DNA of 64,000 nt from Actinomadura violacea (GTDB taxonomy: Bacteria; Actinomycetota; Actinomycetes; Streptosporangiales; Streptosporangiaceae): contig NZ_JAGEPF010000041.1 of NCBI RefSeq assembly GCF_017573465.1, forward strand, positions 1 to 64,000, read 5' to 3'. Below, in pieces: positions 25,193-34,170 of this stretch; position 1 is the stretch's first letter, and each line of letters starts with the position of its first letter. A model generated the notes under the pieces. That model searched no databases and was not told the DNA's origin. It saw nothing but the letters and a program-made list of their open reading frames with translations. Position numbers and translations under genes: made by a program.

Positions 25193-26667
25193 ACGAACAG
25201 CGACTCACCCAAGGCGAGCTGGAGAACTACCTGTGGGGCGCGGCGACGCTGCTGCGTGGTCTCGTCGATGCGGGCGACTACAAGCAGTTCATTTTTCCGC
25301 TGCTGTTCTTCAAGCGGATTAGCGACGTCTACGACGAGGAACAAGCAGCGGCGCTGGCGTTGTACGGAGAGGAGGAACTGGCGGCCAAACCCGAGAATCA
25401 CCGGTTTCAGATCCCTGATGGCGCGCATTGGGAGGACGTCCGAAAAACTGCCGAGAATGTCGGAAAGGCAATCGCGGAGGCGATGACACAAATTGAGTCG
25501 ACTAATTCTGGACGACTTGACGGAGTATTCGGCGACACTCAATGGACGAACAAGGAAAGGTTGCCGGACGCAACACTGAAAAATCTAATAGAGCACTTCT
25601 CGAGCCAGACCCTTTCAATCGCACGAGTGCCCGAGGACGGGCTCGGCCAGGCATATGAGTTCCTGGTGAAGAGTTTCGCTGACGATTCCGGGCACACCGC
25701 CCAGGAGTTCTACACCAATCGGACGCTGGTGCGGCTCATGACCCTCATGCTCAAGCCGCGCCCCGGGGAGAGCATATACGACCCGACCTGCGGCACGGGT
25801 GGCATGCTGGTCTCGGCCGTTGCACAGTTGCGCAGGGAGGGCTTGGAGCATAGAAACGTTCGTCTGTGCGGACAAGAGCGCAACGTGATGACCTCCGCGA
25901 TCGCTCGAATGAACCTCTTCCTGCATGGCATCGAAGACTTCGAGATCGCCCGTGGCGACACTCTCGGGGCACCCGCTTTCCACACCGGTGATCGGCTGGC
26001 GAGATTTGACGTGATCCTCGCCAACCCCCCGTACTCGATCAAGCAGTGGAACCGCGCGGCATTCGCGAAGGACAAATGGGGCCGCAATCTCTGGGGAACG
26101 CCACCGCAGCCTCGCGCCGACTACGCCTTCTTCCAACACATCGCTGCCTCGCTCGACCCGGTGACCGGCCGCTGCGCTATCTTGTTCCCGCACGGCGTTC
26201 TGTTCCGTAACGACGAACGCGCTCTCCGCGAGAAGCTTGTCCGCTCTGGCCTCCTGGAGTGCGTGCTTGGCCTCGGCCCGGGCCTGTTCTACAACTCGCC
26301 GATGGAGGCCTGCGTCGTCGTCCTCCGCACGAACCGCTCCGCCGCACGCCACGACAAGGTTCTATTCATCAATGCAGTCGCCGAAGTCGAACGCGCCCGC
26401 CGTCAGACTTTTCTCAGTGACACCAACATCAGCCGTATCCACGCCGCCTTCGAGTCCTTTGAAGATCAGGAAGGTTTTGCGGCTGTCGTCAGCACTGACG
26501 ATATCATTGCAAATAACTCCACGCTCTCAATACCGCAGTACGTGGTCAAGTCGTCCGCCGGCTACGAACGTGCCGATATCGGGGAACTTCTCGCGAACTG
26601 GCGGCAGACGGGAGCCGTGGCCCGGAGCTCTGTAAGGCGGCTGATGACTTCCATGGAGGACTCTTGA
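25180..26667 (+). CDS. hsdM: Type I restriction-modification methyltransferase subunit HsdM, second copy
   Basis: 495 residues from the ATG at 25180, 11 nt after a GGGGAG; a GTG at 25189 that overlaps the hsdM1 stop is the alternative. It has its own intact motif I DPTCGTGG (201-208) and motif IV NPPY (282-285). It matches the first copy over its full length (for example FPLLFFKRISDV, ENHRFQIP, WTNKER, ARMNLFLHGIEDFEIA). This is a true paralogue and not a split gene. A tandem pair of active HsdM subunits in one operon is unusual: classic type I enzymes use a homodimer of one HsdM. Confidence 0.92.
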   Translation: MGTVNEQRLTQGELENYLWGAATLLRGLVDAGDYKQFIFPLLFFKRISDVYDEEQAAALALYGEEELAAKPENHRFQIPDGAHWEDVRKTAENVGKAIAEAMTQIESTNSGRLDGVFGDTQWTNKERLPDATLKNLIEHFSSQTLSIARVPEDGLGQAYEFLVKSFADDSGHTAQEFYTNRTLVRLMTLMLKPRPGESIYDPTCGTGGMLVSAVAQLRREGLEHRNVRLCGQERNVMTSAIARMNLFLHGIEDFEIARGDTLGAPAFHTGDRLARFDVILANPPYSIKQWNRAAFAKDKWGRNLWGTPPQPRADYAFFQHIAASLDPVTGRCAILFPHGVLFRNDERALREKLVRSGLLECVLGLGPGLFYNSPMEACVVVLRTNRSAARHDKVLFINAVAEVERARRQTFLSDTNISRIHAAFESFEDQEGFAAVVSTDDIIANNSTLSIPQYVVKSSAGYERADIGELLANWRQTGAVARSSVRRLMTSMEDS

Positions 26668-27857
26668 ATATCGATCGCTTCAATTGGGGGACCGTCCGAT
26701 TCGGCGACCTCGTCAAGCAGGCGACTAGCACAGGTAAGGGAAGGACGGGCGATCGTGTCGTGGGACTTGAGCACCTCGATTCCGACGCACTCGCCGTTAG
26801 GAGATCTGCGCCAGAGAAGACTGATCACGCGTTTACGCGTAGATTTCGGGCCGGGCAGGTTCTTTATGGCAAGCGCCGGGTCTACCAGCGCAAGGCGGGA
26901 CGAGTTGGGTTCGACGGGGTCTGCTCGAACGACATTATAGTTATGGAGTCAGCCTCTGAAGCACTGCATGCCGACCTGTTGCCGATTATCATTCAGACTC
27001 AATCTTTCGTGGAGCATGCCCTTGCGACCTCGGTCGGTTCCCTCTCCCCTCGTACAAACTGGAAGAGCATCGCCGATTTTTGTTTCAATCTACCCACGAT
27101 CGAAGACCAAGTAAGAATCGCAGATCTGGTGTGGGCTTCCGAAGAGGTAGCGGTCAGGGCGCAGGCTGCGGTTGATGCGGCGTGGGCGGTCGAGAAGCGT
27201 GCACTGGAGGATGCTTACAAGAGCTCAACCTGGCCCATTGTTCGACTGGATTCTGTTGGTGAAGTGCAACTCGGTCGGATGCAACATCGCAAGTATCAAA
27301 CTGGTCGATTTTCCCGACCATATGTTCGGGTGGCAAATGTTCAGGATGACCACCTCGATCTAGCAGAAGTCTTCGAGATGGATTTCGACGATAAACATTA
27401 TCCGAAATTTGCCCTCATGCCTGGCGACGTTCTGACTGTAGAGGGCAACGGCTCACTGGAAGAGATCGGTCGCTCGGCCATGTGGAGCGGCGAGATCGAT
27501 GAATGCTGTTTTCAGAAAGCTCTTCTCCGTTTTCGGCCGGGCCCTGGGGTGGTACCGGAGTTCGCGTACGGGTGGCTGCGTCGAAAGTACTACCGTGGTG
27601 ACCTTGCGAAGATGGCGACGCGCACGACCACGTTGGCGAACATCACTGCTGTCCGCTTTGCGGCAATGGACTTTCCGCTACCCGGGCTGGAGGTGCAGAA
27701 TGAGGTGGTTCGCCGTGTCGCCGAGGCTCGGGAGGCTCGGCGCGCGTTGGAGGAGCATGCGCGTGCGTCCCGCAGGCTCGTGCGTGGGTTGATCGACCGG
27801 ATATTCAGCGAGGACGTTCCCTCAGATGACCTTCAGCGAAGCCAACAGCGTCCGTGA
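26664..27857 (+). CDS. hsdS: Type I specificity subunit HsdS
   Basis: 397 residues from a TTG at 26664 that overlaps the hsdM2 stop (TTGA) and follows GGAGGA by 3 nt. It holds two target recognition domains, about 1-150 and 195-345, each followed by a helical conserved region (DLVWASEEVAVRAQ and VVRRVAEAREARRALEEHA). The N-terminal domain has the usual VGLEHLDSD opening. As expected for a specificity gene, it shows the lowest G+C of the operon and many A/T third positions. The target sequence cannot be read from the protein. The 3' end overlaps hsdR by 32 nt. Confidence 0.9.
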   Translation: MNIDRFNWGTVRFGDLVKQATSTGKGRTGDRVVGLEHLDSDALAVRRSAPEKTDHAFTRRFRAGQVLYGKRRVYQRKAGRVGFDGVCSNDIIVMESASEALHADLLPIIIQTQSFVEHALATSVGSLSPRTNWKSIADFCFNLPTIEDQVRIADLVWASEEVAVRAQAAVDAAWAVEKRALEDAYKSSTWPIVRLDSVGEVQLGRMQHRKYQTGRFSRPYVRVANVQDDHLDLAEVFEMDFDDKHYPKFALMPGDVLTVEGNGSLEEIGRSAMWSGEIDECCFQKALLRFRPGPGVVPEFAYGWLRRKYYRGDLAKMATRTTTLANITAVRFAAMDFPLPGLEVQNEVVRRVAEAREARRALEEHARASRRLVRGLIDRIFSEDVPSDDLQRSQQRP

Positions 27858-30729
27858 TCTGATTCGCGACCGGCTGGTAGAGGCCAGCAGCGGCTGGATG
27901 TTCACCGCAGGTCCGGCCCTACCCCGCAAAGATACAGATGTGCTGATCAAGCCGCTGTTGCGGGACGCGCTGTTGCGCCTGAACCCAATGCTGGCGGCTG
28001 AGCCACACCGGGCCGATGAGGTGATCTACGAACTGAGGGCGCTCACCCTCGCCGCTGGCAGCGTGGGTCTTGTGCGAGCCAACGAGGATTTCCGGCGATG
28101 GCTGCTCGGTGAGCATTCGCGGCCGTTCGGGCCCGAGCGACGCCACCAAACCGTCCGGTTGGTTGACTTCGAAGACCTGAGCCGTAACACCTATGTGTTG
28201 TCGACCGAGGTGACCTTCCGTGTCGGGCCGGTCGAGCGCAGGTTCGACCTGGTGCTGTGGGTCAACGGGATTCCGATGGTTGTCGGGGAGGCCAAGACTG
28301 CTACGCGGCCGGGAGTGAGCTGGCTCGACGGAGCCGTCCAGATCCACGAGGGATACGAAGGCGACGTACCCGACTTTTTCGTCCCGAACGCCTTTTCCTT
28401 CGCCACTGACGGGCGCGATCTACGGTACGGAGCGGTCCGGGCGCCCGACGAGTCCTGGTTCCCTTGGCGCAGTGAGGGCTGCGACGGGCCGCTCGACTCG
28501 GTCGGGCGGGCAGCTTGTGAGCTGCTGTCGCCCACGACGCTGCTAGACATCGTGAAGCACTTCACCGTCTACGGGACTGACGGCCGGCATCAGAAGATCA
28601 AGGTGATCTCCCGTCAGCCTCAGTATCGTGCCGGAAACAAGATCGTCGACCGCGTGCTGGCCGGCCGGCCACGCAAGGGCCTCATCTGGCACTTCCAGGG
28701 GTCGGGCAAGTCGCTACTGATGCTGTTCACCGCCCAGAAGTTACGCAATCATCCCTGGCTCGGCTCACCGACCGTGCTGATCGTGGTCGACCGGATCGAT
28801 CTGGACACCCAGATCACCAGCACGTTCAATGCCTCAGACGTCCCCAATGTCGAAACCGCAACCAGCGGTGCGGAGTTGCGTGACTGGCTCGGCTCCGGCC
28901 AGCGGAAGATCATCATCACCACGGTCTTCAAGTTCGCCGATGCGGACCCGGAGCTCTCCGACCGCGATGACATCGTTTGCCTGGTGGACGAGGCCCACCG
29001 GACTCAGGAGGGCGACCTCGGTGACCGGATGCGTGCCTCCCTGCCCCATGCGTTCTTCTTCGGTATGACCGGGACTCCGATCAACCGCACCGACCGCAAC
29101 ACCTTTCGGAACTTCGGCGCTCAGGAGGACCCAGGTCGCTATCTCGACCGGTATCCCCAGTCGGAGTCGATCGCGGACGACGCCACGCTCCCGATCCACT
29201 TCGAGCCGCGGGGAACCGAGTTCACCCTCGATCCCGAGGAGATCGACCGCGAATTCGACCGGCTAGCCGGGACGTTGAATGAGGAAGAGACGAAGCTCCT
29301 GACGAAGCGGACCGTGCGCATGGAGCGGCTGTTCAAATCCTCCGAGCGAATCCGGCTCGTGTGCGCCGACGTCGTCAGGCACTTCACGGAGCACGTTGCG
29401 GCCAAGGGTTTCAAAGCCCAGGTGGTCGTCTACGACAAGGAAACCTGTGGCCTTTACAAGGCCGAGCTCGACCGGCTGATCGGTGAGGACGCCAGCGCCG
29501 TCGTCATCTCCAAAGGCCAGGGGACCCCGGGATCAGTGCAGCCACACCTGCGATCGAAGCTGGAGGAGGAACGGCTACTCGATCGGTTCCGCGATCCGGA
29601 CGACCCGCTCCAGATCATTATCGTGACGGCGAAGCTCCTCACCGGCTTCGACGCGCCGATCCTGCAGACGATGTACCTGGACAAGGTCATGAAGGACCAT
29701 ACGCTGCTGCAGGCAATCTGCCGAACGAACCGGCCCTACACACTGGGCGACCAGGAGAAGACGCATGGCACGGTCGTCGACTACATCGGGGTCTTCAGGC
29801 ATCTGGACAGGGCGCTCCAGTTCGACGAGGCCAAGATGCAGGAGACCCTCACCAGCATCCGGGCGCTGGCAGCGGAGCTACCAGCCGCACTCAATGCATG
29901 CCTAGCCTTCTTCCCTGGTGTCGACCGCAATGTAGAAGGCCACGACGGGTTGGTGGAGGCACAGCGACGCCTCAGTGACCTGACCGTCCGGGATCTGTTC
30001 GGGTTGGAGTACGTGAGGCTGCAGCGGTTGTGGGAGGCGTTGTCCCCGGATCCGGAGCTGGCCCCGTACCGCGACGACTACACCTGGCTGACCCAGGTTT
30101 ATCAGTCGGTCAAGCCTCGAGACACGACAGGCCGCCGTGTCTGGAGAAGGTTGGGAGCGCAGACGCGAGCGCTGATCGACCAGCACCTCCACGTCGACGC
30201 GATCCGCGATGATCTGGAAACGCTAGTGCTGGACGCGGCTGTGGCGGAGGCCATGGAAGGAGCGCCCGAGCAGCACATCGACCGTGTCCAAGCAAGTATC
30301 GGGGCGCGGCTGCGGCTGCGGGCTGGCAATCCAAGATTCGCCTCGATCGGGGAGCGGCTTGAGGCCCTGCGCCGTGAGTACGAAAACGGACAGATCACCA
30401 GTCTCCTCTGCTTGAAGAGGCTACTCGACCTCGCCCGAGAAATTGTCACTCTCGAACGTACAATCGATAACGACGAGGCTGGGAAGGAGGCGCTCACCGC
30501 ACTGTTCGAGCGGGTTCACCAAGATCGTTCGGCCCCGGAGCGTGTCGGGCGCATCGTCTGGGAGATCGATGACATCGTCCGTTCCGTGCGCTGGGAAAAC
30601 TGGCAGCGCACAGGGCTCGGCGATCGGAGGGTCAGGCAGGCTCTGCGAGGCGTCCTACTCAAGTACAACCTGCATCGCGATGACGAACTGTTTGAGAAAG
30701 CCTACGACTACATCCGCCAGTACTACTGA
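27826..30729 (+). CDS. hsdR: Type I restriction endonuclease subunit HsdR
   Basis: 967 residues, ATG at 27826, inside the end of hsdS. The N-terminal nuclease core has D141 and E155-x-K157 (VVGEAK), a PD-(D/E)XK site. The helicase has Walker A QGSGKS (291-296), DEAH (388-391), MTGTPI, LTGFDAP and QAICRTNRPY. The C-terminal helical region is complete, so the translocase/nuclease looks functional. It should cleave DNA lacking the HsdM/HsdS methylation after translocation. Full length for the family (about 950-1050 residues). Confidence 0.95.
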   Translation: MTFSEANSVRDLIRDRLVEASSGWMFTAGPALPRKDTDVLIKPLLRDALLRLNPMLAAEPHRADEVIYELRALTLAAGSVGLVRANEDFRRWLLGEHSRPFGPERRHQTVRLVDFEDLSRNTYVLSTEVTFRVGPVERRFDLVLWVNGIPMVVGEAKTATRPGVSWLDGAVQIHEGYEGDVPDFFVPNAFSFATDGRDLRYGAVRAPDESWFPWRSEGCDGPLDSVGRAACELLSPTTLLDIVKHFTVYGTDGRHQKIKVISRQPQYRAGNKIVDRVLAGRPRKGLIWHFQGSGKSLLMLFTAQKLRNHPWLGSPTVLIVVDRIDLDTQITSTFNASDVPNVETATSGAELRDWLGSGQRKIIITTVFKFADADPELSDRDDIVCLVDEAHRTQEGDLGDRMRASLPHAFFFGMTGTPINRTDRNTFRNFGAQEDPGRYLDRYPQSESIADDATLPIHFEPRGTEFTLDPEEIDREFDRLAGTLNEEETKLLTKRTVRMERLFKSSERIRLVCADVVRHFTEHVAAKGFKAQVVVYDKETCGLYKAELDRLIGEDASAVVISKGQGTPGSVQPHLRSKLEEERLLDRFRDPDDPLQIIIVTAKLLTGFDAPILQTMYLDKVMKDHTLLQAICRTNRPYTLGDQEKTHGTVVDYIGVFRHLDRALQFDEAKMQETLTSIRALAAELPAALNACLAFFPGVDRNVEGHDGLVEAQRRLSDLTVRDLFGLEYVRLQRLWEALSPDPELAPYRDDYTWLTQVYQSVKPRDTTGRRVWRRLGAQTRALIDQHLHVDAIRDDLETLVLDAAVAEAMEGAPEQHIDRVQASIGARLRLRAGNPRFASIGERLEALRREYENGQITSLLCLKRLLDLAREIVTLERTIDNDEAGKEALTALFERVHQDRSAPERVGRIVWEIDDIVRSVRWENWQRTGLGDRRVRQALRGVLLKYNLHRDDELFEKAYDYIRQYY

Positions 30730-30768
30730 CCCCCAAGCGGAGAGTCACTAGTGAGAGAGAGTTAGGCG

Positions 30769-31965
30769 ATGGCCTCACCCCGGTCGCTGCGCGGGCCGGC
30801 GCGTCCCCGAACGGCAACGCTTCGCGACGTACTGTCGGAGCTCGCCGAGGGCAACCTGCGGATCGACTCCGACAGGATGGGGACGCCGCCGTGGCCGCAG
30901 CATCGACGGCGGATGGTGGTGGACTCAGTGCTGAGAGGCTGGCCGATCGGCCCGGTATACGTCATCACGACAGGGCGGATCCCCAGGGTGATCGACGGGG
31001 CTCAGCGCCTCACAGCCCTCCTGGACTTCGTCAAAGGGGCCTTCGCGGTGGACGGGCTTCTGTCGCCGGTCGATCCCGTACTACGAGAACTGGACGGGGC
31101 GCACTACGCCCAGTTGAGCACCGGTATGCGGCAAGCCGTCGATGATTATCCGATCGTGGTGATCGAGCTGGACGGTATCCCACCCGAGCACTTGCGGCCG
31201 ATTTTCGTCCGACTCAATGGTGTGGACTGGCTCACCCCTGAACAACGGCTCTTTATTGAGGCCGGAGGGCTCGGTGAGCAGGTCAGAGACCTGGTGAACC
31301 AGGCGGCGGACCGGGGCCTGGAGCCAGGACGGATCGGATTTTCCAACGTTGGCCTCGCCTATGACGAGGTCGTCATCAGGCTACTCGCCGCTACCGAGGC
31401 CCGGCAGGTTAGCGCGGCGGCGGATGAATTTGAGAAGCGGGCAAAGACGGGTGAACCCGTTGTTGACGAGGTCAAGCGAAGGGCTGCGGGCTCACTCGCC
31501 TCTCTGCTTCGTCTCCCGTCCGTGGACGGGGCGGGAATCAGATTCAGCAAGGCGACGCTGCTGTCCTGGTTGCTGCTCCTGGTTCAGGCGGACCAGCGAT
31601 TCGGCCCTGCGTCGGCCCACCACATCGGCCGACTGCTGGAATGGTTCGAGCGGCAGCGACGCAGGATCTCCGCTGGTCTCAAGCTGAGTGACCCCCCGCC
31701 GGTCATCTCGGAGTACCCGGCCCTACCGTACCCGGAGCTTCTCAACCTGTTCAACGAGTACGCCGCCATCGATGCCCTTGGGGCCACGCAGATCCTGCAC
31801 CGCGATGTCGTCCTGTGGCTCTTCCTACTGGCATGTGGTGGGTTGCCATCGGAATCTGTCAGCCCAGGGCCTCGACTGTTTCGGCTCTATGCGGCGCTCG
31901 CCGACGGGGCCGACCCGGACACGGCTGTCACCGAGGTCGTCAGCGAAGGCTGGGGCGCCTGGTGA
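30769..31965 (+). CDS. DUF262-type protein linked to the restriction operon
   Basis: 398 residues from the ATG at 30769. The N-terminal part shows DUF262 features: RRRMVVDSVLRGWPIGPVYV (about 47-65), the IDGAQRL nucleotide-binding signature (75-81) and the RLN-x5-LTPEQR segment (149-160). There is no DUF1524 His-Me nuclease domain as in GmrSD or SspE; the rest is helical with a hydrophobic stretch (LLSWLLLLVQA). DUF262 proteins often sense modified DNA or nucleotide. It lies 39 nt after hsdR and is coupled by a GTGA overlap to the OLD-like ATPase, which points to a two-protein accessory system. Confidence 0.82.
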   Translation: MASPRSLRGPARPRTATLRDVLSELAEGNLRIDSDRMGTPPWPQHRRRMVVDSVLRGWPIGPVYVITTGRIPRVIDGAQRLTALLDFVKGAFAVDGLLSPVDPVLRELDGAHYAQLSTGMRQAVDDYPIVVIELDGIPPEHLRPIFVRLNGVDWLTPEQRLFIEAGGLGEQVRDLVNQAADRGLEPGRIGFSNVGLAYDEVVIRLLAATEARQVSAAADEFEKRAKTGEPVVDEVKRRAAGSLASLLRLPSVDGAGIRFSKATLLSWLLLLVQADQRFGPASAHHIGRLLEWFERQRRRISAGLKLSDPPPVISEYPALPYPELLNLFNEYAAIDALGATQILHRDVVLWLFLLACGGLPSESVSPGPRLFRLYAALADGADPDTAVTEVVSEGWGAW

Positions 31966-33341
31966 CCCGGCGAGCGGCACTGGCGAAGTGCCATGAGAGG
32001 CTGCGCTCGGGGCGACTGGGTTACCCGTTACGCCGAATAAGCATCGACGGCCACGAGTTGTTCGGCAAGATCGGGTTCGAGTTGGCTCCCCGGATCACAG
32101 TGCTCGTCGGACCCAGCGGCGCCGGCAAGACCCAACTGCTGACCGCCGTCCATGGCTGCCTCACGCAAGGAAACGACCCCACGATCACAGCCGAGGTAGA
32201 TACCGGGAAGGCTGAGATCACTTGCAGGTTCGTTGACCCGGCCGAGGAGAGCTTCATCGTTCTGTCACACGTCCGATCGGTTGAGGGATTGGAAGCCAAA
32301 CGTGACGCGGTAGAACGGTCGACCCTGGATCAGGCTTCGCTGAAGCAACTCGGTTACCTGCTCGGCCGCGACTACGAAAGAGCCGCGTTCGCCGAACTCG
32401 GCCGCGAGGACGGCGTGACCGGGCGATGGCGTTACTATGAGCTCACGCATCGAGGACGGACCTACGGCCCTGCCAATATGAGCATGGGAGAGCTGGTCGC
32501 ATTCTCGATCATCATGGCACTGAAAGCGCTACGGCCGGGCCATGTGCTGCTGCTGGACGAACCCGAGAACTTCCTGTCCCCCCGAGCCCGTGCACGATTG
32601 GCCGACATCCTCATCGAGACCGCAGCCACCAAGAGCAAGGTGGTCTCCCTGGTCGTCGCTTCCCACTCGGCGGAGTTGGTCGAGCGGTTCCCGTCCCCCT
32701 ACCTGCGGTTGCTCGGGCGGAACCCAGTCGCGGGGATCACCATTGAGGAGATCTCGCACACCACACCGGCACTGGAGCGGCTCGGACTTCGGCCTAAGCC
32801 AAAGGTGCTAACGGTCGTCGAAGACGTGCTCGCCAGCGCCATGCTCGCCGCGCTGTTGGCCTTGACAGCGCCTGAGTTGAGCACGGTGGTCCGCATCGTC
32901 CAGGTCGGCGGGGACGGCAATGTACCCAAATTCGTCGGTCCGCTGCAAAGCTGTGGTTTCGGACTGGAGGTCCTCGGCGTTCTCGACGGCGACTCCCGAG
33001 AAAAGGTCGCTAACGGAACCCTACAGTTCCCTGCGGGCCGGGTTGCCTTCCTACCAGGTCAGGTGCCGCCCGACGCGTTACTGATGAACATACTCTCTGA
33101 GGCGAGCAGCGAGGTGGCCCACCACCTCGGAGTAGAAGTCGATGCTGTCTCCCGAGCATTAGTTTCGGCCGAAGGGCTCGATCATCACGACCGGCTCGCT
33201 GCGGTGGCGGACGCGGTCGGCCTGCCGATCGGCCACGTTACACAGACCATCATACGTGCCCTGGCGAACCGAGACCAAGAACGTGCACAGATCACCGAAC
33301 TCATATCGGTGATTAGGAGCTTGGCCCACACCGACGACTAA
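31962..33341 (+). CDS. OLD-like ABC ATPase with a C-terminal TOPRIM-like region
   Basis: 459 residues from a GTG at 31962 that overlaps the DUF262 stop (GTGA). Walker A GPSGAGKT (50-57), signature MSMGE (173-177), Walker B LLLDEPE (196-202) and a His switch H235 in VASHSAEL describe an ABC/SMC-like ATPase of the OLD or AAA_21 type. The C-terminal region has VVEDVLASAML (E287) and GVLDGDSRE (D342, D344), the Glu and DxD motifs of a TOPRIM nuclease. Gabija GajA and phage P2 OLD have this order. Here the partner is a DUF262 protein instead of a helicase. This is the last gene of the island on this strand. Confidence 0.85.
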   Translation: MTRRAALAKCHERLRSGRLGYPLRRISIDGHELFGKIGFELAPRITVLVGPSGAGKTQLLTAVHGCLTQGNDPTITAEVDTGKAEITCRFVDPAEESFIVLSHVRSVEGLEAKRDAVERSTLDQASLKQLGYLLGRDYERAAFAELGREDGVTGRWRYYELTHRGRTYGPANMSMGELVAFSIIMALKALRPGHVLLLDEPENFLSPRARARLADILIETAATKSKVVSLVVASHSAELVERFPSPYLRLLGRNPVAGITIEEISHTTPALERLGLRPKPKVLTVVEDVLASAMLAALLALTAPELSTVVRIVQVGGDGNVPKFVGPLQSCGFGLEVLGVLDGDSREKVANGTLQFPAGRVAFLPGQVPPDALLMNILSEASSEVAHHLGVEVDAVSRALVSAEGLDHHDRLAAVADAVGLPIGHVTQTIIRALANRDQERAQITELISVIRSLAHTDD

Positions 33342-33526
33342 AGCGACGCGATCCGACAGCATCTGATCGGGAATCAGGACGAAATAATTCGGCGGATGCC
33401 GAAGGTGGGGGGAGCCGGTAGGCGGACATCCCCGTACAGGTGCCGCACCGGCGCAGATGGGCTGAGCATGCCGAACGTTTGCAGTCGATAGGCTGTCAGG
33501 CCGTCGTGGTCCTCGATAACATTTGA

Positions 33527-33541
33527 CCTGTACGGTACAGG
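33527..33541. promoter_or_regulatory. Operator-like palindrome
   Basis: CCTGTACGGTACAGG is a perfect palindrome about a central G, with a TTGACC at 33523-33528 overlapping its left arm, as seen where TetR or GntR-type repressors block a promoter. No intact regulator or target gene adjoins it, so it may be left over from a deleted gene. Confidence 0.45.
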
Positions 33542-33949
33542 CCGGGGTATTGCAGCACAGGATCGTCGGTGGCTAACCTGCGACTGTGACGCGGTAGACG
33601 TCGCCGATCGGGGTTGCGGTCGATATGTGTAATTGTCTGTGGTCGTCCCAGCAACACGGCCCCGCGGTTAGGGGATCGTGAATCGGGACGGGATCGTCAG
33701 TTGGCAGCGGTGGGCGGTGGGGTTGTGCGTGCAGCCATGCGCGCGGTTCCCCGTAGGGGGTACAACGGGAACCGGCTCGACCGGTTCCGATCACCACATG
33801 CGCGACATCGCGCTGCATGTCGCATGAACGGGCGTGTGCCCGGGTCGTGCGGGCTCGGGCTCATCGGAGGCGGCCCCGGCGCACGCGCGACACGGCTCCG
33901 CACCGAGTACGTCGAAGACGTCCACTCGATCGCACGCCGCGAAGCCGCG

Positions 33950-34071
33950 GGCGCTCTCGACACCATGTCGGCCGAGGCCGCCGACGCGCCGGACGACCGC
34001 GGGCCCGCGCCGCGCACGTTCATCGTCTCCGCGATGCCCCGAGAGATTTCCTCCCGCTCGTGCAGCGTCAA
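33950..34071 (-). pseudogene. Possible 5' remnant of an IS30-family transposase
   Basis: On the minus strand an ATG at 34071 begins MTLHEREEISRGIAE, close to the typical IS30 transposase N-terminus (a start like L-x-x-x-EREEISRGLA followed by the helix-turn-helix). The similarity fades within about 20 residues and no DDE domain or terminal repeats are seen nearby. It could be a relic of an insertion; chance similarity cannot be excluded. Confidence 0.35.
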
Positions 34072-34170
34072 ATGCCCGGCGGCATGGCGCTGTAGTCCCG
34101 CACCACACCTCCGCGATCAAGATCATTGAAGGTGATGTGCCGCCCCTTGAGTCCAAGATCATTCCTCGAC

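Larger units (their letters stand above)
33342..34170. other. Gene-poor junction after the defence island
   Basis: About 830 nt without a convincing intact gene. Several overlapping frames are open on both strands but none has a recognisable fold or consistent codon use. It contains a 15-nt operator-like palindrome (33527-33541) and, on the minus strand, a short stretch resembling the N-terminus of an IS30-family transposase. This looks like a scarred end of a transferred segment. Confidence 0.55.
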
